Shown here in pieces: positions 8,406-17,655 of a stretch of 64,000 bases of DNA (position 1 is its first letter; each line of letters begins with the position of its first letter). This DNA is from JAMQPK01 sp963782595 (GTDB lineage Bacteria; Acidobacteriota; Vicinamibacteria; Vicinamibacterales; JAMQPK01). The stretch is taken from positions 1 to 64,000 of the forward strand of contig CAWAKJ010000003.1 in NCBI GenBank assembly GCA_963782595.1, read 5' to 3'. Made by a program: the position numbers and the translations under genes. The notes under the pieces were generated by a model. The model was given only the letters and a program-made list of their open reading frames with translations, had not been told where the DNA came from and searched no databases.

Positions 8406-10134
8406 CACTCGCGGCGGCCGAGATGGATGGAGACAGTCGGGCCAGCAGTGACACCGTCTTTTGCCGGGAAACTCCGCGAGAAGCGGGAAGTGCAGTCGCA
8501 GCTCGTTCCGTGCGCGAAGAGACTCGACGTCCGCGTGCGCCGGGCTCCCGTTCGGCGGAGAAGACCAGCGCGTCCACGTGCCGCTTCGCGAATTCATCGA
8601 CGCCGTGGTCGTGCAGCGGCGACCACCTGATGAGCCGATATCCTCGCGGAAGCCGGAGATATTGCTCCTCGGTCGCGATCGTCGCGCCAGGCTTGAACCG
8701 TTGAAGGATGAACTGGTAGGCCTGCGCTCGCGTGTCCGGCAGCGACAGGTACTTCACCAACTGAGCCGACTCGTACGCCTGCGGCCAGACGAGCAGCACC
8801 ACGGCTGCCGCAAGGCATGCGTGAACGACCCGCGCGCTCAGCGCGTGTCCGCGAGAGCCAGTCACCGGCCTGCATCAGAAAGCTTCCGACGAGGAGCGCG
8901 GCGGCTGGCAGGATGGGAAGCAGATAGCGCGCATAGAACGGATGTGCCGTGCGCGCGAGCATCACCACCGAGACGACGATGAGCGTCACCGCGAGCAGCT
9001 CTTCCGCTCGGCGGCGATGAATGTAATAGAGCAGGGCCATCACCGAGCACGATGGTGAACAGCAGCCCGAATCCGCTCTCCGCCGAGTAACCCGCGATGT
9101 AATTGAATCGGGCCACTGGATCGAATTCGCGCGTGCCGGCGTAGGCGCCCATTCTTCCGAGGTGTTCGAGGAAGGGCGGCCAGTTGAGGATGGCGTAGGG
9201 ATATCCCGTAAAGAAGCCCACCGGCACGGCCAGCAGTCCGACTGGCAGCCGCTGCCAGCGACTCCACGCGCTGCTCCAGTCTAGGAAGTGAGCCGCAACG
9301 AGAACGGCGACCATCGGTACGTGCGCTGTACTTGGTGGCACACGCGATGCCGCAGGCGAATCCGGCGATCGCATACGCGCGCGGCGTCCCGCGACGGAGT
9401 GCGACAACGATCGCGATAAGGGCCACGACGATGAAAAACGTGAGCGCCGCGTCGGTGACGGCGTTGTGACTCTCCCTGACGTGGTTGAACGAGAACGTGA
9501 CGAAAGTCGCCGCCATCACGCCCACCCATCGTCCGCGCGAGCCGGGCCACAGTTTCGTGGCGAGGACGTAGATCAGCAGAATCGTGAGCGCACCGAAGAC
9601 GGCGCTGTGCGCGCGCGCCAGCTTGTAGAACTCGAACGATCGCCTGTCGACATCGTCGAGCGTCGTCCAGATGCCTGCGGCCTTCCCGCTCGCGTACTTC
9701 AGGCCGAAGCCGGCAGCAGCACATAATGGTAGACGGTAGGGTAGTGGTAGGGGACAGGCGGCTTGATCCAGCCCGACTTCAACATGGTGACCGCCACGCC
9801 GGCGCCCTGATGTTCGTCCGGGTGCACGACGAGCGGCCCGCCGAAGCCGATGCCCCACAGCCGAATCGTCAGACCGGTGACAAACAACAGGGCGACACAA
9901 ACCTCCGGCAGATGTCGTCTGACAGCCTCTGCCACGATCGCAGGCCGAAGCCGGTCGCGATATCGAAGCACGATGCGTCCGCCGACCCACATCAACAACA
10001 GGGGCAGGAAGGACGCGGCGCCGAGGGGGGGCGCCCCCGCGGATGAGCGCGACCAGCAAATTCAGGACGAGCAGCGTCGTGACAACGTCGGCCGTCCGGC
10101 TGTCGGTCGCGAACCGGGACAATCGTGTTGTCAT
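8405..10134 (-). pseudogene. GT39/PMT-like polyprenyl-sugar glycosyltransferase, frameshifted
   Basis: Starting at 10134, the pieces form a multi-pass GT-C enzyme of about 575 residues: ADVVTTLLVLNLLVALIRGG; then GFGGPLVVHPDEHQG, with the acidic first-loop motif of PMT_2 enzymes; ALTILLIYVLATKLWPGSRG; VPVGFFTGYPYAILNWPPFL; ARYLLPILPAAALLVGSF; and a lumenal end KDGVTAGPTVSIHLGRRE with TGA at 8405-8407. Frame changes occur near 10027, 9720, 9330, 9045, 8850 and 8540. The first falls in a seven-G run (10024-10030). It would use lipid-linked sugars outside the membrane, consistent with the flippase-like and GT2 neighbours. Confidence 0.7.
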
Positions 10135-10241
10135 GAATTGGCGTCAGGCGGTGATGACAGATGATGCACAGTCCACCGCGAGCGTGCGCGTGGGGCCAAC
10201 TGTAACAGCCTTTCGTCCGCATTTGCCACTGCGCCGTGACC

Positions 10242-10748
10242 CTAGGGCGCAAGCAGCGCGAGACCGAGCGCGGTCAATCCCGACGCATCCTTCGCTCGGA
10301 GATCGGCACCGTGCGCCAACAATAACTTCAACAGATCGACAGTGCCCGGATACCCGGCCGCAATCAGCAGCGGTGTTCGTTCCAGATTGGAAGACCGTGC
10401 GTTGACGTTCGCGCCGGCCGCAATGAGCCTCCGGACCTTCTCGATGTCCGGTACGGCCCACATGAGCGCCGTGGCGCCGACAGTGTCGGTCTGGTTCGGA
10501 TTCCCGCCGCGTTTCAATAACTGCTCGACGGTTGCCACGTCACCAAACAGAGTCGCCAGCATCAGGGCCGGAACGCCTGCGTTGTCGGTGACCGTCGGCT
10601 CGATTCCGCTGTCGAGTAATCGCGACAGCGCGGTCCTGTCGCCGCGCTGAATCGCCTCTGCTATGGAAGGTGACGGGTCAGCCGTCTGCTGGGCGGCAAG
10701 AGAAACAGCAAGCAACGTGGTGGCTCCAAATAGCCACAACAACTTCAT
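10242..10748 (-). CDS. Secreted ankyrin-repeat protein
   Basis: ATG 10748 follows a strong ribosome site (GGAGGAGAAACG) and opens a signal peptide (MKLLWLFGATTLLAVSLAAQ). The 168-residue protein then has about four ankyrin repeats: SIAEAIQRGDRTALSRLLDS, GVPALMLATLFGDVATVEQL, GATALMWAVPDIEKVRRLIA, and RTPLLIAAGYPGTVDLLKLL. It ends abruptly in the middle of a repeat (GLTALGLALLAP). Larger acidobacterial relatives carry a cytochrome c domain after the ankyrin repeats. A CxxCH-like codon set lies 70 bases downstream in another frame, so this may be a truncated version. Role: periplasmic protein binding, partner unknown. Confidence 0.75.
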   Translation of the reverse strand: MKLLWLFGATTLLAVSLAAQQTADPSPSIAEAIQRGDRTALSRLLDSGIEPTVTDNAGVPALMLATLFGDVATVEQLLKRGGNPNQTDTVGATALMWAVPDIEKVRRLIAAGANVNARSSNLERTPLLIAAGYPGTVDLLKLLLAHGADLRAKDASGLTALGLALLAP

Positions 10749-10852
10749 CGTTTCTCCTCCGAAATCGCCGGTGTCCACCGGCGCCGCGTGTGCCGGCGAT
10801 TATCAGGCCGCGGGCTGCATCGGTCAACTGCGGCAGAAATGACGAGTGGAGA

Positions 10853-13800
10853 TCAGTCGGTGATCTGCCAGGAGAAGACCTGGCTGGACGACAGCGAGCC
10901 GCTGGAGGCTGTTGCGGTTACTTCATACGTACCTGTGTTGCTCCCGGTAAGCGTTCCAGAGATGAGCCCAGCGCTGCTGTTCATGGTGAGGCCCGGCGGC
11001 AATCCAATGGCGCCATACGAGACCGAATCGCCATCGGGATCAGTCGCCGACAACTGCAATGCGATCTCGCCGATGCCCGGTGACGTGCGCATCGCGTAGT
11101 GCGCAAGGGCCTGGGCGGGAGTCAGGACAAGAGGGTAGATCGCCACTTCGTCGAGCCGGCCGTTCGCCCACTGGGTGCCGCTTCGGGCCCGGCCGATCGA
11201 AACCGGTCTCGCGCCCATGGCCGGCAGGAGCGTATACGTGCCGCCGCCCTTCACCACGCCGTTGACGTAGAACCCGATCGTCCGGGTCGCCGTCGAGCGC
11301 GTCACGACCACGTGCTGCCAGACGTTGGGGCTGAGCGCGCCATTGGCCGACAGGACGTTGCCGTACGTCACTCCGTTACCGTGATAGAAATTCAGCTGAC
11401 CATTGGTCTCCACCGTCAGCTCGAATTCGTGGAGGTAGTCCTTGGAGATCAACGTCTGCCGCGTGGCCAGCGACACGTTGACCCACAGCTCCAGCGTCAG
11501 ATCGCCCGCCAGCGGCAGCGCTGTACTACTGGGCACCGGAATGTAGGCGCTCGATGCGTTGAACAGCATGGCGCTGGTGCCGTCGGCCAGTGCACCAGGC
11601 TGGCCGAGGACGACGCCGCCAAGGAGGTTCCCGTCACGGCCGCCGATGCTGTCCACGGCCGCTGTGCCGGATGTCTCACCCAGGCGCCAGTACGCAAGCG
11701 CCCCATCTCTCACAACGGCACGGGAGTAACTCAGTCGGCTCGTCTGCGCACCGGGATTGGCCAGCACGGGGGCCCTGTCGGTATTGCCGACGGCCCATGT
11801 GAACGTCTGCACTTGTGACAAACGTCCATCCGATATGGTCACCACGACGGTATAGGCACCGGCGCTCGTGTATGGCAGCGTTCCGTGGATGAGCCCTGTC
11901 GCCGCATCGATCGTCAAGGACGGAGGGAGACCGCTGGCGCTGTAGCTGAGAGAATCACCGTCCGGGTCGATGGCAGACACAGGTAGCGAGATGGTTGCGC
12001 CTTCTGCGCTCGTCTGAGGAGTAAGGCTCGCAACGCTCGGAGCGTGATTAACCTCCGTGACAGTCCACGTAAACGTTTGGCTGTGCGAGAGCACGCCATC
12101 GCTCGCGGTTGCGGTGACTTGATGTACGCCCGCGCTCGCCGGCGTGAACTGACCCGAAATCACGCCTGTCGCACCGTCGACCGCGAGTCCTGTCGGCAGC
12201 CCTGTCGCGCTGTAAGTCAAGACGTTGTGGTCGGGATCGACGGCCGACAATTGCAACGCCACGAAACCGGGCTCGGACGACACCGACGCAAGCCCGTAAT
12301 GGGCGGCCTGTTGGGCGGGAGTGAGAACCACGGGATAGATAGCCACCTCGTCGAGGCGGCCGTGTGGCCACTGCGTGCCGGTCTTGGCACGGCCGATCGA
12401 TAGAGGCGTCGTGCCCGAGGCTGGCAGCAGGGTATAGGTGCCGGCCCCCTTCGACACGCCGTTGACATAGAACGCGATCGTCCGAGTGGCCGTCGAGCGC
12501 GTCACGACCACGTGCTGCCAGACGTTGGGGCTCACCGCGCCAGTGATCGACCGCACGCTGCCGTATGCCACCCCGTCACCGTGATAGAAATTCAGCAGGC
12601 CGTTGGTCTCCAATGTCAGCTCGAATTCGCGGAGGTAGTCCTTGGAGATCAACGTCTGCCGCGTGGCCAGCGACACGTTGATCCAGAGCTCCAGCGTCAG
12701 ATCGCCCGCCAGCGGCAGCGTCGCGCTGCCGGGCACCTGAATGTAGGTGCTCGATCCGTTGAACAGCATGGCGCGGTTGCCGACGGCCAGGGCACCCGGC
12801 TGATCGAGGACGACTCCGCCCAGGAGATTTCCGTCACGGCGGCCGATGCTGTCCACTGCTGTCGTGCCGGATGTCTCACCAAGGCGCCAGTACGCCAGCG
12901 CCCCATCGGCCATCACGGCCTGCGCGTACCCCCACCGTGTGTAGTTGGTCTGTGCGCCGGGATTGGCCAGCGTTGGGGCACGATTCGGATGGGCAACGAT
13001 CCATGTGAACGCGCCCGCACTCGAGCTCTCGCCATCGGACGCTGTGACCGTTACCGAATAGCTGCCTGCGCTTCCGAATGGGAGCGTGCCGAAAATGATG
13101 CCGGTGGCAGAATCGAAGCTAAGAGACGGAGGCAATCCACTTGCGCTGAACGTCAGAGCGTCTTCGTCTGGATCGCTGGCCGACACTTGGAGCGACACCG
13201 GCGTATTCTCCACATGCGTCTGCGCCGCAGGCGCCGCCAACAGCGGGGCGGTGTTCACGTAGGTGACGGTCCATTCGAAGGCCTGACTGTGCGAAAGGAT
13301 GCCGTCCGAAGCCGTCGCGACGACGTGATAAACGCCTGCGCTTGTCTTTGTCAGCGAACCGGAGATGAGTCCCGTTGCCGGATCGATCGTGAGCCCGGGA
13401 GGGAGATTGGTCGCACCGTAGGTCAGGACGTCGCCATTTGCATCGCTCGCCACGAGCGGCAGTTCGACCGGTCTGCCAGTACCGCTCGCGAGCCTCATCG
13501 TATAGTGCGTGGCTATCTGCGCGGCGCTCAGCGCGCTGGGATACAGCGCCAATTCGTCAAGCCGCCCGTTCACGTATTGCGTGCCCGATTCGCTGCGACC
13601 AATCGAGAGCGCCGTCGGGCCGACGACAGGGTCGACGCTGTAACTGCCGCTCCCCTTGGGCTGACCGTTGACGTAGAACCGAACCGTCCTGGTGGCAGTC
13701 GATCGCGTGACGACCACGTGCTGCCACTCGTTCGGGTGGACTGCACCGGGGGCCGACAGCACGTTCCCGTACGTCACGCCGTTCCCCTGATAAAGATTCA

Positions 13801-16429
13801 GCCGACCATTGGTTTCCAGCGTGAGCTCGAGCTCGCGCCGATAGTCCTTCGAGAGCAGGGTCTGGCGTGTGGCCAGCGACACGTTGACCCACAGCTCGAT
13901 CGTCAGATCGCCGGCCACCGCCAACGCGGCGCTGTGTGGGACCTGCACGTGGCTGGTGGCTCCGTCGAACTGGGTTGCGGCGGTATCGCTGCCGAAGGCG
14001 CCGGGCTGTGTGTGTGTCAACGAGCCGAATCGGCTGCCTTGATTCGCGCCGGCGCTATCGGCTGCGACGCTCCCACCCTGCTCGTCGAGCCGCCAGTACG
14101 CGATCGGCAAATCGGCCAGGACTGCAGCCTTGTACGACCGCACGTTGACGCTGTCCACCTGGTCGCCTGGGTTGACGAGCGTCGGCGCAGTCGGGGGCAG
14201 GACGAGGAAGCTCATTTCGGCAGATCGCTCGCACCCGCCAGTCGTTCCCAGATTGCGCGTACAGACGACAATCGTGTACGAACCCGGGGGCGCGCTCGAC
14301 TTGTCGAAGGTCCACGTGTTCTCAGCTCGGTAGTAGCGCGCGATCGACCAGTTCCCGGATGGATCGCGCAACTGAAACAGGTATTCGTACGAACCGCTCG
14401 CTCCCGAGGCTGTCCCCGCGAAGACCGCCGTTCCAGTCGTGGCGCCCACGAGCTGCAGCTGGACCTGCTGCACACTGGGCGCATACGTTCTCAGGGTCTC
14501 CCTGTTCCCGAGCAGATCCACCGCGAAGAACTTCACGACGCCGTTGGCCGACAGGGCAATTGGAGCGGTGTAGGTGAAGGACCCTTCAGAAGGCGTGCTT
14601 CCGTCGGTCGTGTAATAGATGGTTGCCGGCTCGCTCGTGGTCAGCGTGACCGGTTCCTGCGAGTTATAGGCGCCGGATGGTTGTGTCGCGACCGTAAACG
14701 GACGCTCCGCATCGACGACCCATGACGCGACAGTCGGCTGCGTGTCCCAGTTCCCGGCCGCGTCTTTCGTGAGCACTCGCAGCGTCGGGTGATTCGACCA
14801 TCCGATCGACTGGATGACGAGAGGGAGGCTCAACGTGCCCGAGAAGCCCGCCGGTACGACGAGACGCGCGTTCGCATACGAAGGCACCTGTGACCCATAG
14901 GTCGCGACCAGTGGGCCGTCATACAGGTCCGGGAACTCGAACGTGCCGCCTGGCGGAATCTGAAAGATCATCGACGAGTCTGCGAGTGCAGGAACCAGGT
15001 TGTACCAGTCGAAGACGGTGTTGTCCGCTCGGCTCGAGTAGATGTCCGCAGTGGTCTGCTCGTAAGCAGCGGACGTTGCACCGGGCACACTCACGGGCGG
15101 ATGCGTAATCAAGTCCGGGTCGGAGGCCAGTTCCTCCACACCAGCCACGAGGCCGCCGCGATTGACATAGGTGACCTGCAGATCCGGATCCCACATCTCC
15201 CAGCGATTGTCGACGAGCACCTCCGGCACCACGTGCCCGTTCAATGCCCAGACACGCGAGGTGAATCCCATGGCCGTCATGAGGTGCCGGAACAACGACG
15301 CGCTATCGTCGCAATAGCCGAAGCCAATCGAGTTGAAGAACAGCCCGGGTGAATGATTCCACAGCGCCGTGGTGAGCGGGTCGAAGTGGTAGCGGTTGTC
15401 GCGAATAAAGCGCCAGACCTTTCGTTGAATCGGCTCGCCGGGAAATTCGGGCTCCATCTCCTGAATCGTTCGAACGACTTCCGCCGTGGTCAGGCCAAAT
15501 TTCTGATTGAAGGTGAGCTGGTAGTCCACGAGGGCCGGGCCGGTGTTGCGAATGCTGACGTACGCGGAGACGGGCGTGAAGGTCCGCATGTAGTAGCTGC
15601 GGTACTCCGTCGGCTCGAGTGAATCGTCGTACTGAACCTCGACGATATACGACGCGACGCTGTTGCCGGGCCCTACGGTCTGCAGCGGGATTGACTGCCC
15701 ATTCTGGAACACCGGCACGATGATGGCTTGCCCGGAGGGTGAAGGCTGGCCGTTCACGAAGATCTGTGTCTCGCCACTATCGACCCGCGGGGTCAGTGTC
15801 ACCTGTCCTGTCGCGCTTGGCAGCAGGAGCGTGAAGTGTCGCGTACCGCCTGCGCTCGATCGCGCCAACAAGTGTCCGCCACTGATCGAGAGCGTCCTGA
15901 GCTCGAACGCTGGTGCGGTCGCCGTCTTTTCCTGTAAGGCGACCTCGAGCGCCGACACGCCGGCGCCGCGAAGGTTCAGGACGTTCTCGGGAGCGACGAC
16001 CGCACGCTTCTTGTTGACGAGGTAGGTCAACTGCAACGGCGAGTGAAGCTCGTCGAACGTGAAGCGATCGACGAAGTCCGTGAAGGCCCCGTCGGTGCTT
16101 CTCAGCTTCAGGAACTCGATGAGCTCGCTTGTTCCCGCCGTGAATTGAAGCCCGCCGGCCTCGAGCGTGCCGGACAATTTGATCGGCTGCGTGATCGGAA
16201 GCTCAGGAGAGTACGGTGCGTCATTCAGGCTGAATCGATACGAAAGCTTGCCGGGAGCCAGGACCACGATCTCGGGATTGGTTTCGTTCGTGGTGCCGGT
16301 CGGCACGGAGAGCAGCGTAACTCCGGTGGGCCCGCCTTGCGCCCGCGCGGGAACCGGGATGATCAGGATGCAAATGAGCAGTAGCGCGATGGCGTTCGTA
16401 CGCCCAGCGATAACGCCGTGATGGATCAT
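10853..16429 (-). CDS. Giant secreted transglutaminase-like / LamG / Ig-like surface protein
   Basis: ATG 16429 opens a signal peptide (ALLLICILIIPVPARAQ), giving 1858 residues. In order: an N-terminal beta region (to ~330); a transglutaminase-like domain with Cys373 (FGYCDDSASLF), His399 (LNGHVV) and Asp414 (MWDPD); a CHB_HEX-type domain (~563-653, TTSEPATIYYTTDGSTPSEG); then three LamG/concanavalin-like domains (~775-980, 1175-1380, 1575-1780). The LamG domains alternate with Ig-like putative (He_PIG) repeats of the type ATDPDGDSVSYGAIGLPPGL. It should be exported and cell-surface or extracellular, binding glycans or matrix and perhaps processing proteins. LamG copies two and three align at an exact 1200-base offset, evidence of internal duplication. 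No membrane anchor or sorting signal is seen at the C-terminus. Confidence 0.85.
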   Translation of the reverse strand: MIHHGVIAGRTNAIALLLICILIIPVPARAQGGPTGVTLLSVPTGTTNETNPEIVVLAPGKLSYRFSLNDAPYSPELPITQPIKLSGTLEAGGLQFTAGTSELIEFLKLRSTDGAFTDFVDRFTFDELHSPLQLTYLVNKKRAVVAPENVLNLRGAGVSALEVALQEKTATAPAFELRTLSISGGHLLARSSAGGTRHFTLLLPSATGQVTLTPRVDSGETQIFVNGQPSPSGQAIIVPVFQNGQSIPLQTVGPGNSVASYIVEVQYDDSLEPTEYRSYYMRTFTPVSAYVSIRNTGPALVDYQLTFNQKFGLTTAEVVRTIQEMEPEFPGEPIQRKVWRFIRDNRYHFDPLTTALWNHSPGLFFNSIGFGYCDDSASLFRHLMTAMGFTSRVWALNGHVVPEVLVDNRWEMWDPDLQVTYVNRGGLVAGVEELASDPDLITHPPVSVPGATSAAYEQTTADIYSSRADNTVFDWYNLVPALADSSMIFQIPPGGTFEFPDLYDGPLVATYGSQVPSYANARLVVPAGFSGTLSLPLVIQSIGWSNHPTLRVLTKDAAGNWDTQPTVASWVVDAERPFTVATQPSGAYNSQEPVTLTTSEPATIYYTTDGSTPSEGSFTYTAPIALSANGVVKFFAVDLLGNRETLRTYAPSVQQVQLQLVGATTGTAVFAGTASGASGSYEYLFQLRDPSGNWSIARYYRAENTWTFDKSSAPPGSYTIVVCTRNLGTTGGCERSAEMSFLVLPPTAPTLVNPGDQVDSVNVRSYKAAVLADLPIAYWRLDEQGGSVAADSAGANQGSRFGSLTHTQPGAFGSDTAATQFDGATSHVQVPHSAALAVAGDLTIELWVNVSLATRQTLLSKDYRRELELTLETNGRLNLYQGNGVTYGNVLSAPGAVHPNEWQHVVVTRSTATRTVRFYVNGQPKGSGSYSVDPVVGPTALSIGRSESGTQYVNGRLDELALYPSALSAAQIATHYTMRLASGTGRPVELPLVASDANGDVLTYGATNLPPGLTIDPATGLISGSLTKTSAGVYHVVATASDGILSHSQAFEWTVTYVNTAPLLAAPAAQTHVENTPVSLQVSASDPDEDALTFSASGLPPSLSFDSATGIIFGTLPFGSAGSYSVTVTASDGESSSAGAFTWIVAHPNRAPTLANPGAQTNYTRWGYAQAVMADGALAYWRLGETSGTTAVDSIGRRDGNLLGGVVLDQPGALAVGNRAMLFNGSSTYIQVPGSATLPLAGDLTLELWINVSLATRQTLISKDYLREFELTLETNGLLNFYHGDGVAYGSVRSITGAVSPNVWQHVVVTRSTATRTIAFYVNGVSKGAGTYTLLPASGTTPLSIGRAKTGTQWPHGRLDEVAIYPVVLTPAQQAAHYGLASVSSEPGFVALQLSAVDPDHNVLTYSATGLPTGLAVDGATGVISGQFTPASAGVHQVTATASDGVLSHSQTFTWTVTEVNHAPSVASLTPQTSAEGATISLPVSAIDPDGDSLSYSASGLPPSLTIDAATGLIHGTLPYTSAGAYTVVVTISDGRLSQVQTFTWAVGNTDRAPVLANPGAQTSRLSYSRAVVRDGALAYWRLGETSGTAAVDSIGGRDGNLLGGVVLGQPGALADGTSAMLFNASSAYIPVPSSTALPLAGDLTLELWVNVSLATRQTLISKDYLHEFELTVETNGQLNFYHGNGVTYGNVLSANGALSPNVWQHVVVTRSTATRTIGFYVNGVVKGGGTYTLLPAMGARPVSIGRARSGTQWANGRLDEVAIYPLVLTPAQALAHYAMRTSPGIGEIALQLSATDPDGDSVSYGAIGLPPGLTMNSSAGLISGTLTGSNTGTYEVTATASSGSLSSSQVFSWQITD

Positions 16430-16553
16430 CACCGCGTTGGCGCCGTTGAGGGATTTTGGGTCCAACCCAGCGGTCCGTCTGGTCCACCTCCTGCCAGTGG
16501 CATTCGGGTGACTGGAGCAAAGCCGTTGCCAGCGATAGAGTGTCACTTCCGCC

Positions 16554-16597
16554 GCTGCTCACGGGCATAGCAGCGACAGTCTTACGAAAGGAAGACT
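16554..16597 (-). other. Two hairpins in the leader of the giant surface-protein gene
   Basis: Two perfect stem-loops lie 125-170 bases upstream of the start at 16429: AGTCTT/AAGACT at 16578-16597 and GCTGCT/AGCAGC at 16554-16574. They could be a structured 5' leader or chance. I could not match them to a known riboswitch. Confidence 0.3.
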
Positions 16598-16700
16598 TTT
16601 GTCTCCCGCCCAGGCGTCTCCGGAGCGAAATACCGGTAGTTCCGTAGCCGACTGAACGGGATCTAGCGGTTGGATACAATGGCCCACAGGGTTCCACCAG

Positions 16701-17591
16701 GTGAGGCACCACGTCATAAATGCCATCGGGCTGCCGTGTGCGCTAGCACTCGTGCTTTCGGAGATGACAGCCCTCGGTGCGCAGGCGCAGCCGGACGTCG
16801 AAGAGTTACTGGCACGCGTTGGCGAACGCGTCGCCGAGTTCTACCAGCGAGCCAGGAATGTCATCTGCCTCGAGAAGTCCATGGTTCAGCCCATCGACTC
16901 CAGTAATTCGCTGGCGGGGTTTGCACGGACGGTCGAATCGGAGCTGCGCATCGAAGCGAACAGCGGTGAAACCACTGCTGAAGCGTCAATCGTGCGCACG
17001 GTGCGGAAAGTGAATGGCCGGACTCCGAATGAACGGGACAGGAAGGACCGCTCGGGTTGTACCGACCCGGATCCCCTGTCAACCGAACCGCTGGCGTTTC
17101 TGCTGCCGGCTCGCCGTTCAGAGTACGAATTCAAGACCGTAGGAATCACGAAGGACCGAAACCGAACCGCCCTGGCGATCGAATTCGCGTCGGTCAATCG
17201 CAGGAGTAGCCCTGAGCTGATAAGAGCCGCGAGTGGACACGACGACTGCTTCGACTGGTCGGGGCACATCGCGTCGAGGGGACGCGTGTGGGTGGATGCC
17301 AGCAGTTACGACGTGCTCCGCGTGGAGAAGAGTCTGCGAGGTCCTGTCGACGTGAGAGTCCCGGCGTTGATACAGCGCCGTTACCGTTTCGACAACTGGG
17401 TCCTCATCGTGCGGGACGATCAGACGATTCGTTATAAGACCATTACCTTCACCGACCCGGAAGAAGTGTTGCTTCTGCCGGAATCCATCGACGCGCTCAC
17501 GGTCGTCCGAGGCGGTCTCCAGTCAACCCGGCGAAACCAGACATTCTCCGATTACAGACGCTTCGTGACGGGAGGCAGGGTTCTCGATTGA
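16701..17591 (+). CDS. Secreted hypothetical protein
   Basis: This 296-residue protein has a signal peptide (CALALVLSEMTALGAQAQ). It is followed by a helical start (DVEELLARVGERVAEFYQRA) and a mixed alpha/beta body containing GRVWVDASSYDVLRVEKSL and a YRFDNWVLIVRDDQTIRYKT strand region. That layout recalls outer-membrane lipoprotein-carrier (LolA-like) folds and occurs in many acidobacterial secreted proteins, but I do not recognise a named family. It diverges from the giant surface protein. Nothing odd is seen in composition. Confidence 0.6.
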   Translation: MRHHVINAIGLPCALALVLSEMTALGAQAQPDVEELLARVGERVAEFYQRARNVICLEKSMVQPIDSSNSLAGFARTVESELRIEANSGETTAEASIVRTVRKVNGRTPNERDRKDRSGCTDPDPLSTEPLAFLLPARRSEYEFKTVGITKDRNRTALAIEFASVNRRSSPELIRAASGHDDCFDWSGHIASRGRVWVDASSYDVLRVEKSLRGPVDVRVPALIQRRYRFDNWVLIVRDDQTIRYKTITFTDPEEVLLLPESIDALTVVRGGLQSTRRNQTFSDYRRFVTGGRVLD

Positions 17592-17655
17592 TGCGGGCGT
17601 CGAGCGGCGCCCGGATTGCTCCGGGCGCCGCGATGATGTGCAATCGGTGCGGTTG

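Noticed and set aside
8230..8980. Plus-strand open frames rich in Arg/Ser opposite the GT39-like gene
   Set aside because: They are shadows of the frameshifted minus-strand membrane-protein genes, whose hydrophobic segments and motifs read well.
12512..14725. A 737-codon plus-strand open frame opposite the giant surface-protein gene
   Set aside because: It is the antisense of a repeat-rich gene with strong codon bias, has Arg/His-rich composition, no ribosome site and no domain.
16470..16540. GCCACTGG and CAGGAGGTGG words resembling a cobalamin riboswitch upstream of the giant gene
   Set aside because: The B12 box and the required stems are absent and the target gene has no link to cobalamin.
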